From: CAKVOD01 sp964489405
GTDB taxonomy: Bacteria > Bacillota > Clostridia > Christensenellales > UBA1242
Direction: 5' to 3'
Length of the DNA: 16,383 bases
NCBI GenBank assembly: GCA_964489405.1
Contig: CAZAYL010000021.1
Coordinates: 1 to 16,383, forward strand
The notes beneath the pieces are model-generated. The model worked only from the letters and a program-made list of their open reading frames with translations. It did not search any database and was not told the origin of the DNA. Positions 1 to 6,915 of the stretch are shown piece by piece. Positions within the stretch are counted from its first letter, which is position 1. Every line of letters starts with the position of its first letter. Made by a program: the position numbers and the translations under genes.

Positions 1-130
1 CTACGCTTCATCAAACCCCACAATGCGGGTTTGATTTTCGCTCTGAATGACCCAAGGTAAGTACTTGTACCACTTTAATAATAAGGAATTTATTTGATAA
101 TAATGGTGCTAATACTTGCTTGGCAAATAA
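1..130 (+). repeat. Dispersed modular repeat, copy A (partial at the window edge)
   Basis: Non-coding stretch sharing modules with 7585-8010. The block at 77-117 (ATAATAAGGAATT, then ATTTGATAATA, then TGGTGCTAATACTT) matches the reverse complement of 7602-7642 with few changes. CTGAATGACCCA at 43-54 matches the reverse complement of 7581-7592. The arms AAGTACTTGTACCA (58-72) and TGGTGCTAATACTT (104-117) form an imperfect inverted repeat around the ATAATAAGG core, so the module can fold on itself. The first 8 bases equal the last 8 bases of the window, because both ends fall in the same family. No transposase is present, so it resembles a MITE-like or other non-autonomous intergenic repeat. 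Confidence 0.6.
10..38 (+). terminator. Hairpin with short T tail, possible terminator of an upstream gene
   Basis: ATCAAACCC (10-18) pairs perfectly with GGGTTTGAT (27-35) around an 8-nt loop, followed by only four T (35-38). It could terminate a gene lying before the window, or simply be a palindrome nested in the repeat. The T tract is short for a strong terminator. Confidence 0.35.
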
Positions 131-212
131 TTTTGTTTTGTTATTTTAACTCACAAGCAAAATTGTTGCTGTCTAGAAAAATCGAAAAAAACAAAATATC
201 ATAATAATTTAT

Positions 213-241
213 TTGCAAGATATAGATTTTTGTGGTAAACT
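213..241 (+). promoter_or_regulatory. Promoter of the Nudix gene, predicted leaderless
   Basis: TTGCAA (213-218), a 17-nt spacer, then TAAACT (236-241) preceded by TGG, which gives an extended -10 (TGn). The start codon at 248 lies 6 nt after the -10 hexamer, so transcription is expected to begin at or next to the ATG. There is no Shine-Dalgarno sequence between the -10 and the ATG. The same geometry occurs before recF and the binding lipoprotein gene. Confidence 0.55.
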
Positions 242-247
242 ATAAAT

Positions 248-748
248 ATGAAAAGGATTAGCGCTAGAGCCATAATAATAGAGGGAGATAAGATTGGGTT
301 AATGTACCGCAAGAAAGTGAACCACGCCTTCTATTGTTTGCCAGGTGGCAAGCAGGAAAGTGGCGAGAAATTGGAAGAAACGGTGGTTCGGGAAATCAAA
401 GAAGAATTTGGAATCGACATTGAAGTTGTCAAAAAGGTTTATGAATTTGTGTCAGAGAGCGCGCACCAGCATTTTTATCTTTGCAAGTGGGTGGACGGAA
501 TTTTTGGCACGGGCGAAGGCGAGGAGTTCACATTGTCTAGCGAAAAGGGATATTATGAACCGCGTCTAGTCAATATTGAGCATCTTAAGGAACTGCACAT
601 ATTGCCAAAGAAACTCGCAAAGCAACTCCGCAAAGACTACGAAACAAACGGGGAAAACTTGCGCGACGATGTCAAAATTTTTGTTGAGGATAAACCGACA
701 ATTCAAATTCAAAAAGTTAAGTTAAAGAAACGAAAATGCTCCAAGTAA
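248..748 (+). CDS. Nudix hydrolase family protein
   Basis: 166-residue cytoplasmic protein. The Nudix box (GX5EX7REUXEEXGU) is complete at residues 34-56: G34, E40, then R48-E49-I50 and E52-E53-F54-G55-I56, which supply the Mg2+-binding glutamates. The family hydrolyses nucleoside diphosphates linked to another moiety, such as oxidised NTPs, NDP-sugars or ADP-ribose; the substrate cannot be read from the sequence. The N-terminus (KRISARAIIIEGDKIGLMYR) is the usual first Nudix strand pair. The last 35 or so residues form a Lys/Arg-rich tail (VKLKKRKCSK) beyond the core fold. The ATG at 248 is chosen because it opens the Nudix fold and sits 6 nt behind an extended -10 box, with no SD. It is a single-gene transcription unit; its terminator stem overlaps its stop codon. 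Family call is firm, substrate unknown. Confidence 0.93.
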   Translation: MKRISARAIIIEGDKIGLMYRKKVNHAFYCLPGGKQESGEKLEETVVREIKEEFGIDIEVVKKVYEFVSESAHQHFYLCKWVDGIFGTGEGEEFTLSSEKGYYEPRLVNIEHLKELHILPKKLAKQLRKDYETNGENLRDDVKIFVEDKPTIQIQKVKLKKRKCSK

Positions 749-768
749 TATTTCTTGGGAGATTTTTT
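739..768 (+). terminator. Rho-independent terminator of the Nudix gene
   Basis: CTCCAAG (739-745) pairs with CTTGGGAG (754-761) with one bulged G, followed by TTTTTT (763-768). The 5' arm begins inside the last codons, and the stop codon (746-748) lies in the loop, so the gene and its terminator overlap. Confidence 0.75.
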
Positions 769-826
769 GCACAAAACAAAAGATGAAAAAATAAAATAAA
801 AAATCAATATTTTGTTTTAAAAAAAG

Positions 827-855
827 TTTACATATTATTTGCAAAGTGGTACAAT
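827..855 (+). promoter_or_regulatory. Sigma-70-type promoter of the lipoprotein gene
   Basis: TTTACA (827-832), a 17-nt spacer, TACAAT (850-855). Predicted start of transcription is near 862, giving a leader of about 36 nt that carries AAAGGAG (886-892) ahead of the ATG at 898. Unlike the Nudix gene, this is a conventional SD-led arrangement. Confidence 0.75.
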
Positions 856-897
856 AATATATTGTATGATAAAAATCATATGTCAAAGGAGATTATT

Positions 898-2010
898 ATG
901 AATAAAATTTTTAGATTAATGGCTACAGTAGTTTGCGTTGCGATTTCTTCTTTGTTAATTTTCTCTGCTTGTGGTAAAGTGGAGCCCGCCCTTGTTAGTT
1001 ACAATTTAAACGGCGGGGCATTTACGGATACATTCAAAGCGGAAAACGGCATTAAATCAGACAAATTGTCAACGGCAGTCAACTTGAAATACTATGGGGG
1101 CTTTTCGGACGGTATGCCCGACGAAAGAGATTTGGAAGCGCCCGACGGCAAAGTCTTTGCGGGGTGGTATCTTGACAAGGAGTGCACCGCGGAGAACTAT
1201 TTGACGTCGCAAACTTGGGAGATTCTTGCGCAAAATATCCGCGACAAGAAAGGTGGAACTATTTACGCGCGCTGGATAGACAAGGGACAAAAGGATATTC
1301 TCTATGAACTTGACGGCGAAACTTTTAGTTTCAAAGAGACAACTTCAAAGATTGTGCGTTTTACTTGCACAAGCGACACTTTTGCAAGTCAAAAGGAAAA
1401 TTTGCCAACCGTTGACGACGTCAACGCAGTCGGCAAACAAGAATTTAGTAGTTGGGCAGTTGAATGCAATGGACATTACTATGACTTTGCTGAACACGCC
1501 TACAAAGTGAATGCGACTAACAAGTATTGCTCAAATGTAAATAGTGGATTTGATTCAACAACATTTGCAGATTTCTTTGAAGATACAAATGTTTCGTATG
1601 TACTTTTGCGCCCCGGCATAAAGACCGACAAGCCTGCGCGCACAATAATATTAGATATGAGCGAAGGAGATGTTCATATCGTACGTTCTTTTGATTCTGA
1701 AACGCGTAATAAATCGTATAATAGCACCTATCTCTTTGGAACTGTTGGAATAGGTGAAACTGGAACAGCGGAAACTGGCGAAACATATTATACCGAACTT
1801 TCACTCAGCGTCATATATGACATAAAATTTAGCGACTTAAACGGGCTTTTGCCTAGTGGCGACAACTTGACAGCAAGTGCAAATGGCAAAGTTTGGAAAT
1901 TTAAAGTTGGGGACGGAACGGCGCAAGAATTTAATGAAACAAATTGGAATGGAATTAGAAGTACCCGCCCAACTGAAACAACTGAAAATATAACATTTGT
2001 GTTGGTCTAA
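898..2010 (+). CDS. Lipoprotein with a Listeria-Bacteroides (InlB B-type) repeat
   Basis: 370 residues from the ATG at 898. An in-frame TTG at 862 would add 12 residues but lies at the expected transcription start and has no SD, whereas AAAGGAG sits 5 nt before 898. Residues 1-24 are a signal sequence (positive N-end, hydrophobic core) ending in a lipobox-like FSA-C25; Phe at -3 is less usual than Leu. Residues about 33-105 match an InlB B-repeat / Flg_new type unit: a YNLNGG start, then FAGWYLDKEC, then GGTIYARW. This ubiquitin-like beta fold is common in secreted Bacillota and Bacteroidota surface proteins. A degenerate second unit may begin near residue 140 (ILYELDGE). The rest is beta-rich and unassigned, with no catalytic motif. 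It is probably a lipid-anchored surface protein with binding or structural roles, in a monocistronic unit with its own promoter and terminator. Function unknown. Confidence 0.85.
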   Translation: MNKIFRLMATVVCVAISSLLIFSACGKVEPALVSYNLNGGAFTDTFKAENGIKSDKLSTAVNLKYYGGFSDGMPDERDLEAPDGKVFAGWYLDKECTAENYLTSQTWEILAQNIRDKKGGTIYARWIDKGQKDILYELDGETFSFKETTSKIVRFTCTSDTFASQKENLPTVDDVNAVGKQEFSSWAVECNGHYYDFAEHAYKVNATNKYCSNVNSGFDSTTFADFFEDTNVSYVLLRPGIKTDKPARTIILDMSEGDVHIVRSFDSETRNKSYNSTYLFGTVGIGETGTAETGETYYTELSLSVIYDIKFSDLNGLLPSGDNLTASANGKVWKFKVGDGTAQEFNETNWNGIRSTRPTETTENITFVLV

Positions 2011-2102
2011 AAAATAAATTGATAAATAAAATCAAACAACTAGGTAAAGCATTTTAATTTAAATATTTTTGGGAAATCAAAATAACCTTTAATATAAATA
2101 GG

Positions 2103-2134
2103 GTAATACCATTTTTGTGGTATTGCTCTTTTTT
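2103..2134 (+). terminator. Rho-independent terminator of the lipoprotein gene
   Basis: GTAATACCA (2103-2111) pairs with TGGTATTGC (2118-2126), 9 bp including one G-T pair, with a 6-nt loop, followed by TCTTTTTT (2127-2134). It lies 92 nt after the stop codon. Confidence 0.8.
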
Positions 2135-2139
2135 GTAGT

Positions 2140-2177
2140 AAAAAAAAGAATAATGACCTGTTGGTGTAAATTATTCT
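2140..2177 (-). terminator. Rho-independent terminator of the recF-ttcA operon
   Basis: Read on the minus strand, AGAATAAT (2177-2170) pairs with ATTATTCT (2154-2147) around a 15-nt loop, followed by a T run (A run at 2140-2147 on the plus strand). The 5' arm spans the TAA stop codon of the TtcA-like gene (2171-2173), so terminator and coding end overlap as they do for the Nudix gene. It stands back to back with the lipoprotein gene terminator. Confidence 0.75.
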
Positions 2178-2881
2178 CCTTTGAAGAAGTTTTGGTGGCG
2201 AGATTTATCTAGCAGTGCAGTGAGCACATTTTTGCGGAAATCTTTGTTGATTTTCTCAAACTCTGCGAGAGTGTCTTTGATTTCTTGACGTTTGGTGTGT
2301 TTATCCACTGGGCAAGGGTTGTCGAAAATGGGGAAGTCCTTTGAATAATTGATGATTTCATTTTCGCGAATGTATATCATTGGGCGTATTTGGTAGACTT
2401 TTGTGCGGTCGAGATATGAGAGTGGCGAAAAGGTCGAAAGGCGCGACTCAAATGTTAGGCTCATAAAAAATGTTTCAATGAAGTCGTCGCCGTGGTGGCC
2501 GAGTGCGATTTTGTTATACCCCAAAGATTTTGCGACGTTGACGAGTTGCCCTTTGCGGAGAGTGGAGCAAAGACTGCAAGGGTTTGTTTCTTTGCGGACA
2601 TTAAAAAGAATGTCGTAAATTTGCGTTTTGACGATGTGTAGTTCGGCTCCGCGCTCACTGCAAAATTTTTCGAGTTTTGAAAAGTCGTATTGTCCGTCAA
2701 ACATATCGATTGTGATGACGACAAAGTCAAAGTCGACAATTGTTGTTTTTTTGAGTTTGCTGAACAAGTCGACAAGCGTCAAACTATCTTTGCCCCCTGA
2801 AAGCCCGATGGCAATTTTGTCGCCGTCATTTACTAGATTAAAATTTTTTATTGCCTTAACAAATTTTGAAAATATTTCCAT
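2171..2881 (-). CDS. ttcA: TtcA-like tRNA thiolation enzyme (PP-loop ATPase)
   Basis: 236-residue cytoplasmic protein of the TtcA/TtuA family. The PP-loop SGGKDS is at residues 28-33 and activates the target base by adenylation. P-C102-SL-C105 and C190 (DNPCPVD) match the three cysteines that hold the [4Fe-4S] cluster in TtcA. LGHHGDD at 127-133 is the conserved second nucleotide-side motif. TtcA makes 2-thiocytidine at tRNA position 32; relatives (TtuA-type) thiolate other positions, so the exact base is inferred. It is somewhat short beside E. coli TtcA, with a compact C-terminus. The start follows recF by 9 nt, with AAGG partly overlapping the recF stop codon as a probable ribosome site, so it is the second gene of a two-gene operon and depends on the recF promoter. 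Confidence 0.85.
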   Translation of the reverse strand: MEIFSKFVKAIKNFNLVNDGDKIAIGLSGGKDSLTLVDLFSKLKKTTIVDFDFVVITIDMFDGQYDFSKLEKFCSERGAELHIVKTQIYDILFNVRKETNPCSLCSTLRKGQLVNVAKSLGYNKIALGHHGDDFIETFFMSLTFESRLSTFSPLSYLDRTKVYQIRPMIYIRENEIINYSKDFPIFDNPCPVDKHTKRQEIKDTLAEFEKINKDFRKNVLTALLDKSRHQNFFKGE

Positions 2882-2890
2882 AAAAAAACC

Positions 2891-3976
2891 TTAATTTTGA
2901 ATAATTTTGCCGTTTTGAATAGTAAATTTTGTCGATTTATACGGATATGCAAAGGATGTACCTGTCAAGATTGTTTGGACATTTGAGATATTTGAGAGTA
3001 ATTTATTACATCTAGCGTCGTCTAATTCACTCAAAACGTCGTCCAAAATCAAGATAGGATATTCGCCAATTTCGTCCTTGAAAATTTCGAGTTCAGCGAG
3101 TTTGAGTGAGAGTGCGGTGGTTCTTTGTTGCCCTTGCGAGCCGTAACTTCGCAAATCTATGCCGTTGCAGACGATTTTGAGATCGTCGCGGTGGGGGCCA
3201 ACTGTTGTGTAGCCAAGACTTAAGTCTTTTTCGGTGGCACTTTGCAAAGACGAGTGGAGTTTTCGATAAACTTCATCGATATTTTCGCCGTCGAATCCTG
3301 TGTATGAAATTTGCAAATTTTCCGCGTTGTCTGTAAGGCGGGCGTGGATATCGTGCGCGATAGTATTTAGATTGCAAGTAAAATTGTGGCGCGCAAAGAT
3401 AATTTTTGCACCGACTTGTGCAAGTTGTTCGTTCCAAACATCGAGTCCACTTCTGGCGATTGTTTTGTCAAAGCTGTCTTTCAAAAGTTTGTTGCGTTGG
3501 GCAAGTATTTTTTCGTATCGCAAGAGATTATAAAAGTAAACTTTGGACATTTGCGATAAGTCTATGTCCAAAAATTTCCGTCTATCAACAGGACTTTCCT
3601 TGACGAGTTTTAGGTCATCGGGCGAAAAGAACACGGCATTGATGTTGCCAAAGAGTTCGCCGATTCGCAAGATTGACATACCATTTATGCGGATAATCTT
3701 TTTGTCAACTTTAGACAACAAAACTTCAACAGTTTTTTCGCCTGCACATTTTTCGCATACTACTTTGATTTTGGCTTTTTCTTTTTCGAAATTGATGAGT
3801 TCGCGTTCTTTGCTGGTGCGGTGGCTTTTGCCGATGCAACAAAAGTTGATTGCTTCGACAAGGTTTGTTTTGCCTTGCGCGTTCTTGCCGATTAGCACAT
3901 TCAGTCCGTCGCTAAATTCTACAATTTGGTGTTCATAGTTGCGAAAATTTTGCAATTCTAAACGCTTAATTTTCAT
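2891..3976 (-). CDS. recF: DNA replication and repair protein RecF
   Basis: 361 residues from the ATG at 3976. The open frame runs to 4132, but those 52 extra codons cover the promoter and look unlike RecF; the family starts with the MKIKRLELQNFRNY pattern found here. Walker A GKNAQGKT is at 31-38 region (G30 to T37), the RecF motif GPHRDD at 260-265, the ABC-type signature GSQGQQR at 279-285 and Walker B PILILDD at 307-313, followed by the D-loop LSELD. Length is normal for the family. RecF is an SMC-like ATPase that acts with RecO and RecR to load RecA at gaps. No dnaA, dnaN or gyrB is nearby, unlike the classical origin locus; here it is paired with a tRNA-modification gene. It has an extended -10 promoter placed exactly 6 nt before the ATG and no SD, so the mRNA is predicted to be leaderless. 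Confidence 0.96.
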   Translation of the reverse strand: MKIKRLELQNFRNYEHQIVEFSDGLNVLIGKNAQGKTNLVEAINFCCIGKSHRTSKERELINFEKEKAKIKVVCEKCAGEKTVEVLLSKVDKKIIRINGMSILRIGELFGNINAVFFSPDDLKLVKESPVDRRKFLDIDLSQMSKVYFYNLLRYEKILAQRNKLLKDSFDKTIARSGLDVWNEQLAQVGAKIIFARHNFTCNLNTIAHDIHARLTDNAENLQISYTGFDGENIDEVYRKLHSSLQSATEKDLSLGYTTVGPHRDDLKIVCNGIDLRSYGSQGQQRTTALSLKLAELEIFKDEIGEYPILILDDVLSELDDARCNKLLSNISNVQTILTGTSFAYPYKSTKFTIQNGKIIQN

Positions 3977-3982
3977 AGGGAT

Positions 3983-4011
3983 ATTATAGCACAAAAGTGA
4001 ATATTTTGCAA
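3983..4011 (-). promoter_or_regulatory. Promoter of recF, predicted leaderless
   Basis: On the minus strand: TTGCAA (4011-4006), a 17-nt spacer, TATAAT (3988-3983) preceded by TGC (extended -10). Six nt separate the hexamer from the ATG at 3976. No Shine-Dalgarno motif is present (the six bases are ATCCCT). This is the clearest of the three leaderless candidates because the -10 is a perfect consensus. Confidence 0.7.
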
Positions 4012-4096
4012 CTGTGTTTGCGCGTTTGTGTGGAGATGAAAAGCGCGGGGAAATTGTGGCGAGAGTGTTTATAAAAGGGAAATACTGCGCTAAGAC

Positions 4097-4124
4097 TTGA
4101 CAAAATTCCAAAATATGATATAAT
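4097..4124 (+). promoter_or_regulatory. Consensus promoter of the acidic hypothetical gene
   Basis: TTGACA (4097-4102), a 16-nt spacer, TATAAT (4119-4124). Both hexamers are perfect sigma-70 consensus. Transcription is expected to start near 4131, leaving a leader of about 19 nt with AAGGAG (4136-4141) ahead of the ATG at 4150. The promoter is divergent from that of recF; the -35 elements are about 85 nt apart. Confidence 0.85.
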
Positions 4125-4149
4125 TTAGACATAAAAAGGAGATATTTTT

Positions 4150-5130
4150 ATGGTGTCAAACGAAATAACGACAAATGAACCAACGGAATTCGAAATCATA
4201 GAAGAAGAAATTGTTTTTGAAGACGATGTACCGAATGAGAATTCTGAATCCAATGAAAATGTGGAAGAATCAAGTATCGCGGAAATTAATCCAGATGAAC
4301 TTACAAATAGGGCGAATCATCCATATATTTTGAGTTTGGGCGGGCATTCGTCATATGTGGGCGAAAATATTTTGCTTGAACAAATGGCTTTTAGAAAATT
4401 TAAGAAAAGGCTAAATCTTGTTGTTTTGGGCGCAAAGCAAAGTAGACGAACAATGAAATATTGGGAAAGTTATGGAATGCTTCCCGAACAAATGAGCGCG
4501 CTTGAACAAGCAATTTTGAAAGGTGTAAAATTTGATTATGACGCAATGGCTAGAGATTTTGACAACGCTTGCGCGGGGCAGTCGAATGAGTTTTTTACGC
4601 GATTTGAGTCTTTGCACCAAATTTGTCAAATTAAGACGATTGAAAGCAAATTGTTGAGTATGTTTGACAGCGAAATCCAACGCGAGAGAGATAATGGGCA
4701 AATTTCTATTTATCAAAACATTGTTACTGCGACAGATTATATTTACAATATGTTCGCGACAAGACTTGCGGAAGAAACGGAGTTGATGAAAGCGATTAGT
4801 TTTGACGGGTTCTTTGTTGATAAGACTAAGAAATGGTTCCGAAAGAGAGAGAGTCAATATCCAAAGGATATTTTGCTTGAAGATTATTTGGAGTTGCCGA
4901 AACTTTTGACGAATGAGTGCATTCAAGTTGCAATCAATCTTAACATTTCTGAAAAGGACATTGATATTCTTTGCGATTCCATTGAGGATATGACGCGCGA
5001 GTTTAGTGAATTAAATGAGTTTACTATTAAGGCAATCCGCGAGAGAGTCGAGAGCGCACAAGCACCTTGCAATGAGTCGATGGAGTATTCGCGCACAAAG
5101 AATGATAAAGAAGATGTGATGTTTAGTTAA
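4150..5130 (+). CDS. Hypothetical acidic cytoplasmic protein
   Basis: 326 residues; not recognised. There is no signal sequence or membrane segment. Residues 1-52 are strongly acidic and low in complexity (repeated E/D/N/S, such as FEIIEEEIVFEDD), probably disordered. Residues about 58-310 look helical and globular, with basic patches (FRKFKKRL near 78, KTKKWFRKRES near 221). The start is well supported: a consensus promoter, then AAGGAG 8 nt before the ATG. It is a monocistronic unit with its own terminator 5 nt after the stop. The acidic tail plus basic helical body would fit a nucleoid, ribosome or polymerase-associated accessory protein, but that is only a guess from composition. The strong promoter suggests high constitutive expression. 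Confidence 0.85.
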   Translation: MVSNEITTNEPTEFEIIEEEIVFEDDVPNENSESNENVEESSIAEINPDELTNRANHPYILSLGGHSSYVGENILLEQMAFRKFKKRLNLVVLGAKQSRRTMKYWESYGMLPEQMSALEQAILKGVKFDYDAMARDFDNACAGQSNEFFTRFESLHQICQIKTIESKLLSMFDSEIQRERDNGQISIYQNIVTATDYIYNMFATRLAEETELMKAISFDGFFVDKTKKWFRKRESQYPKDILLEDYLELPKLLTNECIQVAINLNISEKDIDILCDSIEDMTREFSELNEFTIKAIRERVESAQAPCNESMEYSRTKNDKEDVMFS

Positions 5131-5135
5131 TGAAC

Positions 5136-5166
5136 AAAATGCGTAGCGCAAGTTGCGCATTTTTTT
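5136..5166 (+). terminator. Rho-independent terminator of the acidic hypothetical gene
   Basis: AAAATGCG (5136-5143) pairs with CGCATTTT (5156-5163) around a 12-nt loop, with the T run continuing to 5166. The loop contains GCGCAA and TTGCGC, so an inner alternative stem is possible. Confidence 0.8.
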
Positions 5167-5167
5167 G

Positions 5168-5197
5168 TTGCATTGAATTTTCAAAATGTGTTATAAT
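5168..5197 (+). promoter_or_regulatory. Promoter of the ABC importer operon, predicted leaderless
   Basis: TTGCAT (5168-5173), an 18-nt spacer, TATAAT (5192-5197) preceded by TGT (extended -10). The ATG at 5204 is again 6 nt after the hexamer with no SD. An in-frame ATG at 5186 lies upstream of the -10 hexamer and cannot be on this transcript. With no 5' leader there is no room for a riboswitch. Confidence 0.65.
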
Positions 5198-5203
5198 TTA
5201 GGT

Positions 5204-6130
5204 ATGAGAAAATTAGTTGCGGTTTTGACCGCTATAGTGATGATGTTTTTTGCACTTGCTGGCTGTGGAAATGTGGACAAGTGTGACTTGTTCGTTGTGC
5301 CTGACGGTGCGCCCGCTTTGAGCGTAGCAAGTCTTTTGAAAGCGGAATGCGATATATCTAATAAGACTGAGTATAGGGTTGTTTCGAGTGCAAACATCGG
5401 CAATTATTTTGCGACCAAAAGGGCGGATGCGGGGGTTTTGCCACTTAATCTTGCGACCAAAATGACTGATTACCAAATTGTTTCAATCAATACATTTGGA
5501 AATCTTTACATCATTGGCACAAGTGGGGAAGACGTAACGAGTTTGGCGGGGGAAACACTGCACGTCATCAATTTAAACAATGTTGTCGGGCTGACTGTGC
5601 GTCTTATGCTCAACAAATGTGGGATTGAGTACACGATGAACGAGCTTGATAGCGATGACAACAAAGTTGTTTTGAAAGGCGTGAATGCTAGCGACCTTGC
5701 GGGGGCGTTTTCGGCGGGGAAAGCCGACTTTGCCGTCGTCGCGGAACCGCTGTGTTCCAAATTGATGAAAATCAACTCTCAGTTAAAAATTATTGCGGAT
5801 GTGCAAGAATTATATGGTAAATATCCACAAAGTGCTTTTGTGGTAAAGAAAAATAAATTCACGTCTGAGCAAGTCGAAAATTTAATTTCAGTTATGAAGC
5901 AAGCAATATCCCCAACGGACGCTTTAGGTGCAATTAATTCGCATTTAGAAAAGGGAGTTGTTAGCGCATTTAGTCAAGATTCTTTGACGGCGGAAATTAT
6001 TGCTAGGTGCAATATCGGAGTTATGCGCGCGAGCGAAAATAAAGAATTCATTAATGAATATGTCGAAAAAATAATTACATTACAAGAAAATTCGGCGCAA
6101 AAACTCACTGATGATAGGTTTTTTGTATGA
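5204..6130 (+). CDS. ABC transporter substrate-binding lipoprotein (NMT1/THI5-SsuA-like)
   Basis: 308 residues from the ATG at 5204; a longer frame from 5186 would read through the -10 box. Residues 1-20 form a signal sequence with a classical lipobox L-A-G-C21, so the mature protein is lipid-anchored on the outer face of the membrane. The mature part has the two-lobed periplasmic-binding pattern: DLFVVPDGAPALSVASLL near 30-46, then DAGVLPLNLATKM, then TFGNLYIIGTSG before the hinge, and NVVGLTVRLMLNKCGI after it. This matches the NMT1/THI5-like / SsuA group, whose members bind thiamine precursors (hydroxymethylpyrimidine), taurine, alkanesulfonates or similar small molecules; the ligand here is not determined. 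The stop codon overlaps the permease start (ATGA), so it is the first gene of a coupled operon. Confidence 0.88.
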   Translation: MRKLVAVLTAIVMMFFALAGCGNVDKCDLFVVPDGAPALSVASLLKAECDISNKTEYRVVSSANIGNYFATKRADAGVLPLNLATKMTDYQIVSINTFGNLYIIGTSGEDVTSLAGETLHVINLNNVVGLTVRLMLNKCGIEYTMNELDSDDNKVVLKGVNASDLAGAFSAGKADFAVVAEPLCSKLMKINSQLKIIADVQELYGKYPQSAFVVKKNKFTSEQVENLISVMKQAISPTDALGAINSHLEKGVVSAFSQDSLTAEIIARCNIGVMRASENKEFINEYVEKIITLQENSAQKLTDDRFFV

Positions 6131-6915
6131 ATAAAGAAAAGATGATAAAAGTAGTGCGGACAAGCCTTTATGTTGCAATCACTGTTATGTTGCTTTTGAT
6201 TATTTGGGAATTTGCATACCTTGTGTGCAGAAATCCGTTGGTTGTCCCGTCTGTCCAAAGCACGATAAACAAAACTTTTGAGATTTTGGGGGATGCAACA
6301 TTTTATTTCTTGTTTGGTATGACGCTTGCGCGCGCGGTTGTGGCATTCGCTTTGGCGGTTTTGCTGGCGGTCGTATTGTTTGTGATGTCTAAGGGGGGTG
6401 CTTTCTTAAAGGTGTTTTGCGACACCATAGTCAAGGTTTTGCGAAGTGTGCCTACAATAGCAATAATGCTTGCAATTCTTATTTTGGCAAGCGCGCAAAT
6501 CGCGCCCGTTATTGTGGCAATTTTGGTAGTTATGCCGATAATTTATGCGGGAATGTGTGCGTTTTCGGTAGGTATAGATGTAAAAAAGTTATGTTATGTG
6601 TACAAAATCACAAAATTCGAGTATGTTAAATTTATTTATTTGCCAAAACTACAAAAAGAACTTTTGCCAATTTTTTCGTCAAGTATTTCGCTTAATCTAA
6701 AAGTCGTTGTTGCAAGCGAGGTTTTGGCGAATACGTACCAAAGTATCGGCGGGCTAATGCAAGAGAGCAGAGTGTATTTTGATATGGCGGGGGTTCTTGC
6801 GCTTGCGCTTATTACGATTATTGTTGCGGTAATTCTAGAAAAATTAGTTGACGCCTTTAAATTATTCAAATTCAAAGTCAAAGACAAGGGGAATGGGAAA
6901 AATGAACCTAATTAA
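6127..6915 (+). CDS. ABC transporter permease (SsuC/ThiX-like, binding-protein-dependent)
   Basis: 262-residue integral membrane protein. Hydrophobic segments fall at about 13-33, 67-87, 108-124, 126-146 and 220-238, with a weaker one at 183-199, which fits the 5-6 helices of this permease family. The loop around 195-220 (ASEVLANTYQSIGGLMQESR) is the EAA-type coupling region that contacts the ATPase. It forms the import channel for the ligand delivered by the upstream lipoprotein. The start overlaps the preceding stop by 4 nt (ATGA), with only a weak AGG (6116-6118), so translation is probably coupled. The 3' end overlaps the ATPase gene by 14 nt. The C-terminal tail is Lys-rich and cytoplasmic. 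Confidence 0.9.
   Translation: MNKEKMIKVVRTSLYVAITVMLLLIIWEFAYLVCRNPLVVPSVQSTINKTFEILGDATFYFLFGMTLARAVVAFALAVLLAVVLFVMSKGGAFLKVFCDTIVKVLRSVPTIAIMLAILILASAQIAPVIVAILVVMPIIYAGMCAFSVGIDVKKLCYVYKITKFEYVKFIYLPKLQKELLPIFSSSISLNLKVVVASEVLANTYQSIGGLMQESRVYFDMAGVLALALITIIVAVILEKLVDAFKLFKFKVKDKGNGKNEPN

Noticed and set aside
3977..4132. N-terminal extension of recF to 4132
   Set aside because: RecF homology begins at the ATG at 3976; the extension would cover the extended -10 promoter and shows no family similarity.
5186..5203. Upstream ATG at 5186 as the start of the binding lipoprotein
   Set aside because: It lies upstream of the -10 hexamer and has no SD; starting at 5204 gives a standard lipoprotein signal sequence.
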